Below are positions 1 to 11,084 of a stretch of 64,000 bases of DNA, in pieces. Below the pieces are notes generated by a model that was given only the letters and a program-made list of their open reading frames with translations, was not told the DNA's origin and did not search any database. Position 1 is the first letter of the stretch. Each line of letters begins with the position of its first letter. The position numbers and the translations under genes were made by a program. The DNA is taken from the NCBI RefSeq assembly GCF_021130785.1, contig NC_060210.1, positions 188,302,501 through 188,366,500 of the forward strand, written 5' to 3'. This DNA is from Homalodisca vitripennis (taxonomy: Eukaryota; Arthropoda; Insecta; Hemiptera; Cicadellidae).

Positions 1-564
1 TTCGCTTTGTTTATAAACCTGTACCTCATCTAAAGTGAACTGAACGAAGGTAAAAACATGCATTTATTACATTATTTATTATCGGTCCATTACATATAAA
101 TTATTGAAATTATTATAATTTTAAAGGCTATATTTAAAGTGTATTGGATTTTTTTTTCGTCGGTTTTTCATGACATTTTCTTCGAAAATATTTTAAAAAA
201 GCTGTCATTTTAAAAATAACAACAACATTTTTGGAACAAAATGTAACTAATCAGACTTATAAACGTGAAAAATTACTTAAACCGTTTATCAGTTATCATT
301 TTTTTTTTATTAAAATAACAGGCATTTATATAAGCGAAATAGACCTAAAATAATTAAATTAATATAATTTATTCTCCCCCACTGAACCTGCTACGAACAT
401 ATTTCTATACTTTTGCCAACAAAATTATTTTTAATTTTTATATTTTCAGGAAATGTTTAAAATGCGCTCTAACGAAAAAATGTGCTCCAAAAACTGAATA
501 CTAGTTGAGTAATTCTTAAACTTTAAACGATACAATCAAATCCTTAACCACCTTGTAGCAGTTA
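1..564. other. AT-rich stretch, no gene seen
   Basis: Outer flank of the palindrome, very AT-rich, with no reading frame of note. The same sequence in reverse complement lies at about 21,265-21,948, where a ~150-bp segment containing a TTTCGCTT..AAATG..CTGT block is present twice instead of once. Confidence 0.7.
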
Positions 565-1210
565 TGTATCGAACAGTAGAGCCGCTATCGCCGCAGAATC
601 CATCAGCGCAGAGATCCCGTGGCTCTAGCGGGATTTGAGGGACTTACCGGCAGAGTAAAAGTTTAAAGTGGAACACCTGTCATTTCTCGTGTATACATTG
701 TTTTTAGGACAATGTATCGAGCAGAAATAACACCTGAACCAGTTCTTGAAAGTTCATGAGGGTCTAGGAGTAGAAGTTTACACTGCTATATTTGCAACTG
801 GCGCAGTACCGAGAATGAAGATATCTACACAGGTGCCTTCTCACTGCTGACCTTGGGATACACTGGATATAGCTTTAGCCTCAAGTGAGATCTTAGGGAC
901 TTACCGACAGTGTAAAAGTTTAAAATGGAACACCTGTCATTTCTCGTGTATACATTGTTTTTAGGACAATGTGTCGAGCAGAAATAACACCTGAACCAGT
1001 TCTTGAAAGTTCATGAGGGTTCTAGGAGCAGAAGTTTACACTGCTATATTTGCAACTGGCGCAGTTACCGAGAAATGAAGATATCTACACAGGTGCCTTC
1101 TCACTGCTGACCTTGGGATACACTGGATACAGCTTTAGCCTCAAGTGAGATCTTAGGGACTTACCGACAGTGTAAAAGTTTAAAATGGAACACCTGCCAT
1201 TTCTAGTTTA
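565..1210 (+). repeat. ~258-bp tandem repeat, left arm (about 2.3 units)
   Basis: The junction motif GGGACTTACCG recurs at 639, 896 and 1156, giving periods of 257 and 260 bp. The first unit is preceded by a distinct GC-richer terminal block (565-638) containing GCCGCAGAATCCATCAGCGC. The third unit diverges after about 1210. The right arm has four junctions (20,391-21,168), and a diverged single copy lies at 27,290-27,470. Confidence 0.9.
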
Positions 1211-3010
1211 TTCGTTGTTTTTGGAAAAAGTCGGAGCAAACCTATTCATTTTGTACATTTATGCTTGGAAAAAGTGCTCAGTACAAACCCACATCCTTCG
1301 TCCACACGCATGCTCGAAACGCCGTACTCAATGCATGGGGGGCTTTCAGGACCTAAACCAGTCCAGTACAGTAAAATGATTTTATACTATTTCATAAAAA
1401 CGACCTTGTACCCGTTGTATTCCATCGTATTCCACTGGAAATTTATAATCGAATGAATTCAAATATGATACAATTACGGTTACTTTTTATTTTAATATTA
1501 AATAATTTGTATATTATTTAATATTACAATTAAATACTATTTAACAAATGTAATTTTTTATAATACAGTTAGCTGTAACAATTTAGTGTGCCGAAGTAGT
1601 TTTGGGTTAAGGACGCGTCTTGGCCTGTTGTAAACGACGCGACGACGCGATATTCCACTGTGCGTGAGATCACGTAATTTCCCAAGTGCCTTTCCTGAAA
1701 GAGGAAAATGTAAATTGCTGCTCATTTTTTGTGTTATTTGTAAGAACATTTCATAAAATAATATACACTTGGGAAACCGCCATGGTGTCCTAGATGAGAA
1801 AGTTTTGTAACAGTAAAAATTCAGACCATAGATTTACGCTAATAAATAGAGTGTGCTAAAGCAGAGATTAAACCGAACTTTTCCGTAGAAGCGATAATCG
1901 ACCTGGATATAATGGAAAGCCTCAAGCAATTAAGGTAATTTTCGTCTATCAGATCCCGGACACTTCCATTAAAGCTCTGGTTTGATCTCGGCCTTTTCCT
2001 CTTCCGTGTAAACAGCTTTTATCTCAAAGGAGATTTAAATAATGTCAAGTTTTATATTTATGAATATAAACTGTGTATTTTATTATACATATATACATGA
2101 TTTTTTACCCTATTACCTTTATTTTCACTTGTAAAAGCCCCAAAAACTTACCTGAGAACTCTTTTAGTCCTCCCATTTATCATTGAAATTAACGTTTTGA
2201 TTATTGTCTTGAGAACTAAGTGCATGTAGTACTGAACAAAAAACTAAATATTGTTACAAATGCATATGTCTTTTCATGTTCTTTAAATATACAATGTACA
2301 AATATTTATACTTGACAAATAAAGATTATCGAAAGAAATTTTCTTTTTTTGAAAAACAAAGAAATCGGTTTTACCATGAAATTGGTTTACTTCCATAAAA
2401 TGGGTGAGGTTTGTTTGATAGTTTATTCAGAATTCAATAATAAATATAGTCATTCCTGTTCAGTCAGATAAAAATAGTTTATATTTTGTGACAACTATAA
2501 TATTAATGCGATTTACTTATACTCGATGTATCGAAAACCGTTAAAGATATAGAAAGTATTTTGTATTAAATGTTTATGAACGTTACAAGTATTACAGTAC
2601 AATTAAATGCATTAAATAACAGATTTTCGATTTTGTTAAAATTATTAATGGGTGCCATAGTGGAGAACCAATATAAACGAAGAACCAAGCTGGCCGAAAT
2701 GTAAGGTAAATATTTATACAGATCAATATCTCTAAGTCTGATACTAAGTGAAACAATCTCACTTTATTTTATCCCGATATGATCTACACTTCAGATTCCT
2801 TCCCATGGAAAAAGTTTAGATTCTAGTTGAATTAAACAGTTATAGAAATTAGCTGTAAAAATACCGAAATTTGCAATAATTAAAATTTCCGGCTATGAAG
2901 GCAACCAGATTAGTAAGGTGAGTGCGGTCGAATATGATATATTAGAAGATTACGTTGATGATGTATGAGCGCATGCTGAGAGATATAAGGTGAGGGGAAG
3001 GGGGCTAACT
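1211..3010. other. Non-coding stretch with a conserved module
   Basis: No supported gene. It mirrors 18,560-20,380. The part at about 1,860-2,030 (containing GGAAAGCCTCAAGCAATTAA) is also found in a diverged form at 25,800-25,950, and 2,150-2,500 matches 25,240-25,620 in reverse complement. This stretch therefore belongs to a repeat family with at least three copies in the window. Confidence 0.7.
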
Positions 3011-4765
3011 ACACGTCAGCAAATAGCAATCTCATCTACAGTAGCCCCGAGTGTCACTGCTGAACTTATTGTCATATCGGGCAGCTTACCATGCATTACT
3101 TGTGATATGCTGTTGGATGAGGAGAGACTACCACTATAAATGGCAACAAATAGCAATCTCATCTACAGTAGCCCCGAGTGTCACTGCTGAACTTATTGTC
3201 ATATCGGGCAGCTTACCATGCATTACTTGTGATATGCTGTTGGATGAGGAGAGACTACCACTATAAATGGCAACAAATAGCAATCTAATCTACAGTAGCC
3301 CCGAGTGTCACTGCTGAACTTATTGTCATATCGGGCAGCTTACCGTGCATTACTTGTGATATACTGTTGGTTGAGGAGGGACAACACGATAAATGTCAGC
3401 AAATAGCAATTTCATCTGCAGTAGCCCCGAGTGTCACTGCTGACCTGATTGTCATATCGCAGGGCTTACCATGCATTACTTGTGATATACTGTCGGTTGA
3501 GGAGAGACAACACGATAAACTTCAGCAAATAGCAATTTCATCTGCAGTAGCCCCGATTGTCGCTGCTGACCTGATCCTCATATCGCATGACTTACCATGC
3601 AAATTTCTTGTGATATACTGTCGGTTGAGGAGAGACAACACGATAAACTTCAGCAAATAGCAATTTCATCTGCAGTAGCCCCGATTGTCGCTGCTGACCT
3701 GATCCTCATATCGCATGGCTTACCATGCATTACTTGTGATATACTGTACGTTGAGGAGGGACAACACGATAAACTTCAGCAAATAGTAATTTCATCTACA
3801 GTAGCCCCGAGTGTCAATGCTGAACTTATTGTCATATCGGGCAGCTTACCGTGCATTACTTGTGATATACTATTGGTTGAGGAGGGACAACACGATAAAC
3901 GTCAGCAAATAGCAATTTCATCTGCAGTAGCCCCGATTGTCGCTGCTGACCTGATCCTCATATCGCATGGCTTACCATGCATTACTTGTGATATACTGTA
4001 CGTTGAGGAGGGACAACACAATAAACTTCAGCAAATAGTAATTTTCATCTACAGTAGCCCCGAGTGTCAATGCTGAACTTATTGTCATATCGGGCAGCTT
4101 ACCATGCATTACTTGTGATATACTGTTGGTTGAGGAGGGACAACACTATAAACTTCAGCAAATAGCAATCTCCATCTACAATAGCCTAGAGTGTCGCTGC
4201 TGAACTTATTGTCATATCGGGCAGCTTACCGTGCATTACGTGTGATATACTGTTGGTTGAGGAGGGACAACACGATAAACGTCAGCAAATAGCAATTTCG
4301 TCTACAGTAGCCCCGAGTGTCACTGCTGACCTGATCCTCATATCGCAGGGCTTACCATGCATTACTTGTGATATACTGTTGGTTGAGGAGGGACAACACG
4401 ATAAACTTCAGCAAATAGCAATCTCATCTACAATAGCCTAGAGTGTCGCTGCTGAACTTATTGTCATATCGGGCAGCTTACCGCGCATTACTTGTGATAT
4501 ACTGTTGGTTGAGGAGGGACAACACGATAAACGTCAGCAAATAGCAATCTCATCTGCAGTAGCTCCGAGTGTCGCTGCTGAACTTATTGTCATATCGGGC
4601 AGCTTACCATGCATTACTTGTGATATACTGTTGGTTGAGGAGGGACTAACACTATAAACGTCAAAAAACAGCAATTTCATCTACAGTAGCCCCGAGTGTC
4701 GCTGCTGACCTGATTCTCATATCGCAGAGCTTACCGCGAATTACTTGTGATATACATTGAACAAG
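3011..4765 (+). repeat. ~127-bp satellite, left arm (about 14 units)
   Basis: Units begin CAGCAAATAGCAAT at 3017, 3144 (as CAACAAATAG), 3271 and 3397, giving periods of 126-127 bp, and continue to about 4,765. Unit landmarks are ACAGTAGCCCCGAGTGTC, CATTACTTGTGATATACTG and GTTGAGGAGGGACAACACGA. Because 126 is a multiple of three, several units form open frames of 60-159 codons with a repeating 42-residue pattern. Differences are spread evenly over codon positions as far as I can see, so I treat it as satellite DNA. Variants differ by blocks shared between non-adjacent units, which suggests higher-order amplification. Confidence 0.93.
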
Positions 4766-7700
4766 AGGGAATATTGCTTAAATCTTATTTAAATATCATC
4801 CCTAGAATGAACTCACTGTTTGAATCTATTGTTTATTAATAAATATTGTATGCAATTATAATATTTTTATTTAGTTATAATTATAATACTATAAAATAAT
4901 TTATTATTTTTTCATTGGCTTATTAATCTCGCCAATTAAAATGTAAAGGATATACATTAAAATGTTTTTTACAAAAGGATGTTTTTATGTTTGCTTAGTA
5001 GAAGAGTTTTAAATTCAAACATAATACAAGTGAGGCATTTGCTCTGATTGACAGGCGAGATACTACTAATATCAAGTTAATCAAATTCTTGCAGATCCTT
5101 ATATACTTATAACCAAAGGATTTGATTTGCTGTCATTTCGTTTTAAGTTCAGAGATATTGAACACGAGATTATACAATAATCATAAAGAATATGATTTCA
5201 GTATACAAAACTCTTTATTTTTCATTTTTGTTAGTAAAAGCTTTGGATACTAGTAAAAAAAGAGATATCTCATCCAATTCCCATAAATTTTAGGCTGTGG
5301 TGAGCGCTATAACTTTGTGGAGTGCGAAGCTCGGCTGATTTAAATGAAATGTTTTTTACAAATTAATTAACCAATATAATGGCCATCTCCAAGACTAAGT
5401 GTTGAATACTTATAAACTATATACATTACCAATAATTTTACTGCAATTGTCTTCTCATGTTTTGGAACTCAGCAATGGAAGCAAAGGCCAATTCTAGTGG
5501 AAAACATAACTAGCTACGAGCGTATGAAACAAAGGAAGAGCACTCCATAAAAATGCTATTGTTATTGTCGGTGGTTCTTTAAAACAGTATATTGTTGTTC
5601 TGTGGTTAGAATGATCTGGATAACCATAAAAACACTAGTTGCGTTCGGTCCATATTTCGACGGACACAAAAATTATCATGTTATAACTATGATAATAATA
5701 ATGAACAATTTCTCAATTATGACACACATTTAGCCAATCAATGAAATTAATTAAGAATCCATCTTCTACAATGTCCTGTAAGCTACTTTCACTGTTCATA
5801 GTTCCAAGTTCCCTCACACAAAAACTAGGAGAACAATGTTTATGTTTTTATTTTTAACAGTTCAACAATCATGAACAAGTAAGGGGTGCCCTCATAACTG
5901 CAAGGGGTTGTACTAGGTGCTCTTACTACATTTTTTGTCGAATTTCCACTTTGTTTAGCCGCTAGTCCCCATTTTGCATTTTTTTTATTAATAAATTATT
6001 ACTATCTCTCAAACTTTTAAAGCTAAAGAAACCAAATTTGGCACATTGGTTTGCATACATAAGAGGAAAATTAAGAAATAATTGTGTTATTTTCTTTAAT
6101 ATTAACAAAATGGCGTGTTTTAGAAATTCTTAAAGTCAAATAACGAAGAAGCTAGTATAGTTATAAAAAACGTACTAGACGCCAACTATTTGGACAATGT
6201 CATCGCAATTCACAACGGTTTCAAACGAAATCCGTAAAGGCATAAGCGAGCACGGCCATTTTAAAGGCACGCTTGAGCAGCAAACATCTTGTCAAAAGAT
6301 ATCATCACATTATTACTCTATTATAACAAATGCAATGGGAAATTGTACTGAACCTTCTTTGCACCGCATATATTACGTCAAAACATCCATAATGAAGAGT
6401 GAAATTGTGGAGCTTATAGGAAAATAGGTAAGACCGTTGAGCCGAAATCTTGCGAATGCGTGTTCAAAGATGTGGAGGGAGTAGAAGTACTTTTGGGGAA
6501 ATATCCCTCTAATACTTCGTAATTATACTCCTAAGAACTAGTTAGGAACTCAACTTATCTAATTCTTTACCCTGCATTCGAGAAATTTACCCTCATTGGA
6601 CTGGGCTATAATTATTACTTCTTCTTTCAACCGCTTCCACCCCTTTTACTATCTCAACTTCACCGTTTTTATGTTTTTAATAATTTAATGTTTTACGTGT
6701 ATATTTATTTTTTTATTACCGTAAAAATATTTATTTATGAATATTTTAAACAAAGTATGTGTTTTACAATGTAAATAATATGATTATATACGTTCGAAGA
6801 AGAGACACACCAAACGCCAATGAAATATGTTCAGGCAATATTGGATCTGTCCAAGTTTGGAGTTTGGATTTAAGCATTATATTAATCTGTTGAAAAAGTA
6901 TATTTTTGATGTTCTGTTTAACACTATGTCAACTATTTTACTGTATGGTATTTAGCTTGATGACTTATCATACTTATACATTAGTGTATCTACAATTGTA
7001 AATCAGATTAAAAATAAACCGAGAATTGGCAAAATCGTACCACAATTCTGTGAATTACTCTGAAGTTTCATTTCAGATTGAGCATACCGTATATTCAGTA
7101 CTAGTGTAGTAAGTTTTAAGTCTTCGCGGCATTTCTTTAAGGAGTTCTTGAAAATTTGCTATCTTTTGACCATAAAATTATTCTTCCTTGGACAAAGGGC
7201 AACCTATGTACCAAGTTTTCAAGTCACGATGACAGTTCTATCAGGTGTTATTGCATAGGCGGATATATAGACACAGGGACAGTTACATGAAAGGAACTTG
7301 AAAAAAATTTCGAGGCTTTAATAAATAAAATGAATACATAAACTAAGCATTTTTTTCACCTCACAAAAATTATCAAGCAATAATACATGTAATTACCATT
7401 TTCAAAACTGCGGTACTTACTATGTTAAACTGACCGATATTCATCCAGGCTCACAAAAACGCCTGTTTAAATATATTAAGGCAATATTGGATCTGTCTAA
7501 GTTTGGAGGCAAAATTTGAATAGGTCATTTTCTTTTCGGTCTTCGAAAACAAATGCATAATCTATAATTTGATTTCTATCCTTAAAGCTCATCTTAAAAT
7601 TAAAGTTTCGTTACAAGCAAATCTTTTGAATCCATTAACTGCCTGCTACTTTGTAAGGGATGGAATAGACTGTTTTCACACAGTGCTTGTCAGAATAGTA

Positions 7701-8600
7701 GTTCACAAATTCCGTAAGGAAGACCTTATCGGTAGAGCTATAACTTACGAAAAATTCAGTAACATTCCAGGAATAATTTCTTTGATTAAAACAATTTGTG
7801 GGTGGTGGTAAGAATATTTATCAATGCATCATGATAATGAATGTTTGTCACTGTTAAAACTGGGTACTCTCCAGAGGGAGAATATGAAACTCGATAACGT
7901 CAAATAGTGTATTGCTTTGTTATGACGTTAGTATTCAAAAAAAATTATCAAGAGCATAATGCTACTTTGTTAAACTCAAAAAAATGAGGCCGAAGTTGAA
8001 AGTTTTGTCTATGATAACACGTTTTTCCTGTAATCTTACTATTTCCCCCTCCTTTTTGTTTTAACAAATGCCACTTACTTAAACCTAATTCACTGTCCAT
8101 TTTAAAAAAACCCGATTTTACCACAATTTCATTAGCTCAGGAATACATCTTTTTACAGCAGTTGTTCCAATAGTTGTAACAGTAAAACAGCCATGTTTTA
8201 TTCCTGTGGAAAGCAACGTAACTTTAAGGTGAGATGGACGTCAAAAATAAAATAAATATAATTTTTTTATTGCATATTATTATTATTTGAGTTTTCTGAA
8301 CAATTTGGTATGCTAATTGTGTATGTATGTATTTATTTTGAATCCAAAATCGTGCATAACATAACTCACTACAAGACAATTTTATTGGATCTTGGTCCTT
8401 GCAAACCAAAGTTGATTCACTGGTTATAGTACACAATTCTGTTGTAACAGCATTTATATTTTGTAGGTCTGTGACTTTTTTCTGTAGTTGTTATTGACAG
8501 CTGTTATTAGCAGACCAAATAAACTTTGTTTTGGTGATTCATTTACATTGTTTGTTTGTTTGGGTATTTTTCGAAAGTTAGTAAGTTATAGCTCATTCAA
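4766..8600. other. AT-rich stretch, no convincing gene
   Basis: Non-coding spacer between satellite and transposase, mirrored at about 13,670-17,690. Small open frames at 6,197-6,427 (76 codons) and 7,569-7,811 (80 codons) show no recognisable domain and are broken in the mirror copy. A motif GGCAATATTGGATCTGTC with flanking AAGTTTGGAG occurs twice (about 6,835 and 7,480) in the same orientation, marking an internal short repeat. Confidence 0.65.
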
Positions 8601-10146
8601 GATGACCAAAAGTAAGAAACTGTGGAGAAAACGAAGTTTCCGTGGCAACCAGTTTTCAAAATCAAAACCGTGTTGTAGGTTTAGATTGTGTAGCACACAC
8701 AAGTGATAATCCTAGGCCTTAGTACTAGTGACAGTGACAGAGTTTCTGCAGATGCTAATTGCTCTAAATTAGACAGTGAAGTAGGCCTAGTTAGCAATCC
8801 TATTTCAGTATCTAAACGGAAACTTGCAGAGACTGTTTTAGATGATAGTGAGGGTGATAGTAATGTTATAGTAAGTATAAACCTTTTGTCTTCTGGTATA
8901 ATGCAATGTTGTGTCTGCAAAAATTGTAAAAATTCAGAAACACTTTACGTGGAAGAAAAATGTTTCTCTTAGGAAGGGTCTGGCATGCAATTTAGTTATC
9001 TCTTGTAATTTTCGTGGCTCTAAGTGTCCTTTTTACACTTCAGACAGTACAAATAAATTCTTTGACATAAACATTAGATGTGTATACGGCCTCAGAGCCA
9101 TAGGCAAAGGGAGTGTTAATAGTGAACCGTTGTTCGGGCTGCTAAATCTACCTAACCCACCAGAAACATTTTCAAGATACAATGATGTACTACTGAAACC
9201 TCTAAAGGAAGTAGCCACTGAAACAAATGATTTCAGCAACTGAGGAGTCTGTACGCCTAAATCTTTGCACAGAAAATTAAGATGAAGTAGGCCTACCTAG
9301 TCATGATCTTAGCGTAGGGATTGACGGATCGTGGCAAAAAAGGGGGCATACGTCACTCAATGGAGTTATTTCTGTTTCAAGTATAGATACCAGTAAGATA
9401 ATAGATGTAGAAGTACTTACAAAATACTGTCATTCATGTGCTACAAAAAGTAAATCTCCCCATAAATGTAAGAGTTTTAGTGGAGCGAGTGGAAGCATGG
9501 AAGTAGCAGGTGCCCTCAAAGTTTTCGCCCGATCTGAGGCCTCGAGGAATGTCCGATATAAATATTACTTGGGGGACGGTGATTCGAAGGGGTTTCATAA
9601 AGTCTTAGGATCAAAGCCTTATGGTGATGATTTTATAATTGGAAAATTGGAATGCGTTGGCCATGTCCAAAAGAGGATGGGGTCTTAACTGAGAAAATTG
9701 TGACGTGATTATCGGGGGAAAAAACTTGAAGATGGCAAAAGCTTTGGGTGGAAGGAAAGGTAGGTTGAATGATTCTGCAATTGAATCTTTACAAAATTAC
9801 TATGGACAAGCAATTAGAAGGAATAAAAACAATTTAGATAGCATGAAAAGAGATGTGTGGGCGACATTCTTCCATAAAGCTTCTACAAATTCAAAACCGC
9901 AACACAACCTCTGTGATAAATCGTGGTGTAAGTATTTGCAAGCACTTGATGTACCTAACCTAACCTATGACCACAACAATTCCTTGGACCCAGCAGTGAT
10001 TGATGTAATCAAGCCAACTTATCAGCATCTAACTAACCCTCAACTTCTGAAGAAACGTCTTCATGGGAAGACTCAAAAAGGCAACGAGAGTTTCAATTCA
10101 GTTTTATGGACGAGAATTCCGAAGGCAAATTTTGTAGGGTTGAAAA

Positions 10147-10154
10147 CTCTAGAG
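10147..10154. repeat. 8-bp target site duplication, left side of hAT element
   Basis: CTCTAGAG here, CTCTAGCG at 10,885-10,892. The 8-bp length is the hallmark of hAT insertion. Confidence 0.8.
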
Positions 10155-10884
10155 CAGGGGGTGCCCAACCTTTTTTTAAACCCAAGGGCCACATTGTAAA
10201 GTCTTGTATGGCCAGGCGGGCCAACATCCCAGGGGATATGGAACCCCCAAACAAAAACGTATTGCCCGGAGTTTGTTCCAGAAATCTTGTGCAAAATATG
10301 AGTTTTAAGGTTATTTGGCCCTTGTTTCCTGATTATTGTAATTTCTTATTTATTTATTAGTTGTTAGGTAAAGGTTTATAATACATTATGTTTTTAGGTT
10401 CTTTTAGTAGAAATAAATTATAAACCCAGACTTTTAGACGTTTGCTCTAATTCTGAGGGAACAATAAAAAAAGTCACCAATAAATTGAATACATTGATTT
10501 TAAATTAATCCTACTAGGATACTAGGACATACAAAATTACGTTGGCGAGTGGTGACCTCGAATTGGGTAGGGGTTACGGTCGCCGCACCGCGCGCTGTGC
10601 CGTGCTTTTACGCGCGCTCTATTCGCCAGCCGGCAGCCACCACCGTAGTCAGTGAAATCTGTCTGCAACTACTTTACTTCTTTCAACACTCATACTCCAC
10701 CCAAATGAATACGGCTCGTTCTACGTGAAATCAGCTGGACTGCTTGGTTCTCAAAATTTGTATTTATTTCATATTTCAAAACTTGTAAACAAATTTGGTT
10801 GTTTTTGGCAACAAGGCGGGCCACATAAAAACTGACTCGCGGGCGGGCGGATTCGGCCCGCGGGCCGTAGGTTGGGCAGCCCTG
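10155..10884 (+). mobile_element. Non-autonomous hAT element (~730 bp) inside the transposase
   Basis: The ends are inverted repeats typical of hAT elements: CAGGGGGTGCCCAACC at the left and GGTTGGGCAGCCCTG at the right. They are flanked by an 8-bp target duplication, CTCTAGAG (10,147-10,154) and CTCTAGCG (10,885-10,892), with one mismatch. Removing the element joins KTLEQG to TYDAV, exactly as expected in the transposase family. No transposase of its own is encoded. Internal GC-rich patches such as GGCCCGCGGGCCG lie near the right end. Its precise mirror sits in the right arm, so it was inserted before the inverted duplication formed. Confidence 0.87.
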
Positions 10885-10892
10885 CTCTAGCG
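10885..10892. repeat. 8-bp target site duplication, right side of hAT element
   Basis: CTCTAGCG, one mismatch to the left copy at 10,147-10,154. Confidence 0.8.
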
Positions 10893-11075
10893 TGTGGCAC
10901 ATATGATGCTGTAATGACTTACAATGATGGAAATAAGGCTAGGGTTAAGGTGTTAGAGAGAAAATGGGTATAAATCCTGGGAAAAAACTGCACTGACATC
11001 CTTAGTAAGCTAGATTTCCAGCGTGTTTTAAAAGCAGAGAAAGCAAACGAGCCCGTCAAGAAAATGGCAAGAAAA

Positions 11076-11084
11076 CATGTAGAA
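11076..11084. other. Axis (spacer) of the giant palindrome
   Basis: GGCAAGAAAA (11,066-11,075) faces TTTTTTCTTGCC (11,085-11,097) across about 9 nt. On either side, AGCAAACGAGCCCGTCAAG is mirrored by CTTGACGGGTCGTTTGCT. The axis is inside the transposase reading frame. Confidence 0.9.

Larger units (their letters stand above)
1..11075 (+). repeat. Left arm of a ~22-kb inverted repeat (palindrome)
   Basis: The first bases of the window reappear as reverse complement ending at about 21,948, and the match can be followed in order through both tandem arrays, the AT-rich spacers and the transposase up to the axis at about 11,080. The arm may continue to the left of the window. It carries the better-quality version of the transposase and of the hAT insertion. 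It differs from the right arm by small indels, substitutions and tandem-repeat copy number, so the arms are not letter-perfect mirrors. Confidence 0.93.
8601..11075 (+). pseudogene. Mutator-like (MULE) transposase, broken, left-arm copy
   Basis: This decays a DDE transposase of the Mutator-like family found in many copies in hemipteran genomes. Such enzymes cut and paste DNA in the nucleus. Pieces in order are a basic N-terminus (8,601 onward, MTKSKKLWRKRSF), a Cys-bearing linker (8,730-9,240), then the core: GSWQKRGHTSLNG (near 9,325), HKCKSFSGASGSMEVAGA (near 9,470), YYLGDGDSK (near 9,570), KLECVGHVQKRMG (near 9,645), LQNYYGQAIRRN (near 9,790), WATFFHKAS (near 9,860) and HGKTQKGNESFNS (near 10,060). 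The Asp of GSW's preceding codon, the Asp of GDGD and the Glu of NESF are plausible catalytic acids (inference). At least four frameshifts and several stops break the frame, and a hAT element interrupts it at 10,155-10,884. After that element it resumes with TYDAVMTYNDGNKARVKVLE. It ends abruptly at the palindrome axis, roughly 20-30 residues short of the usual end. Not functional. Confidence 0.87.

Noticed and set aside
3051..4441. Open frames of 60-159 codons in the 127-bp satellite as genes
   Set aside because: They are satellite by-products; frames break at every 127-bp unit, and the mirror array does not keep them.
8601..11075. Active transposase
   Set aside because: Multiple frameshifts and stops, a hAT insertion and a missing C-terminus. 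Any activity would have to come from another copy.
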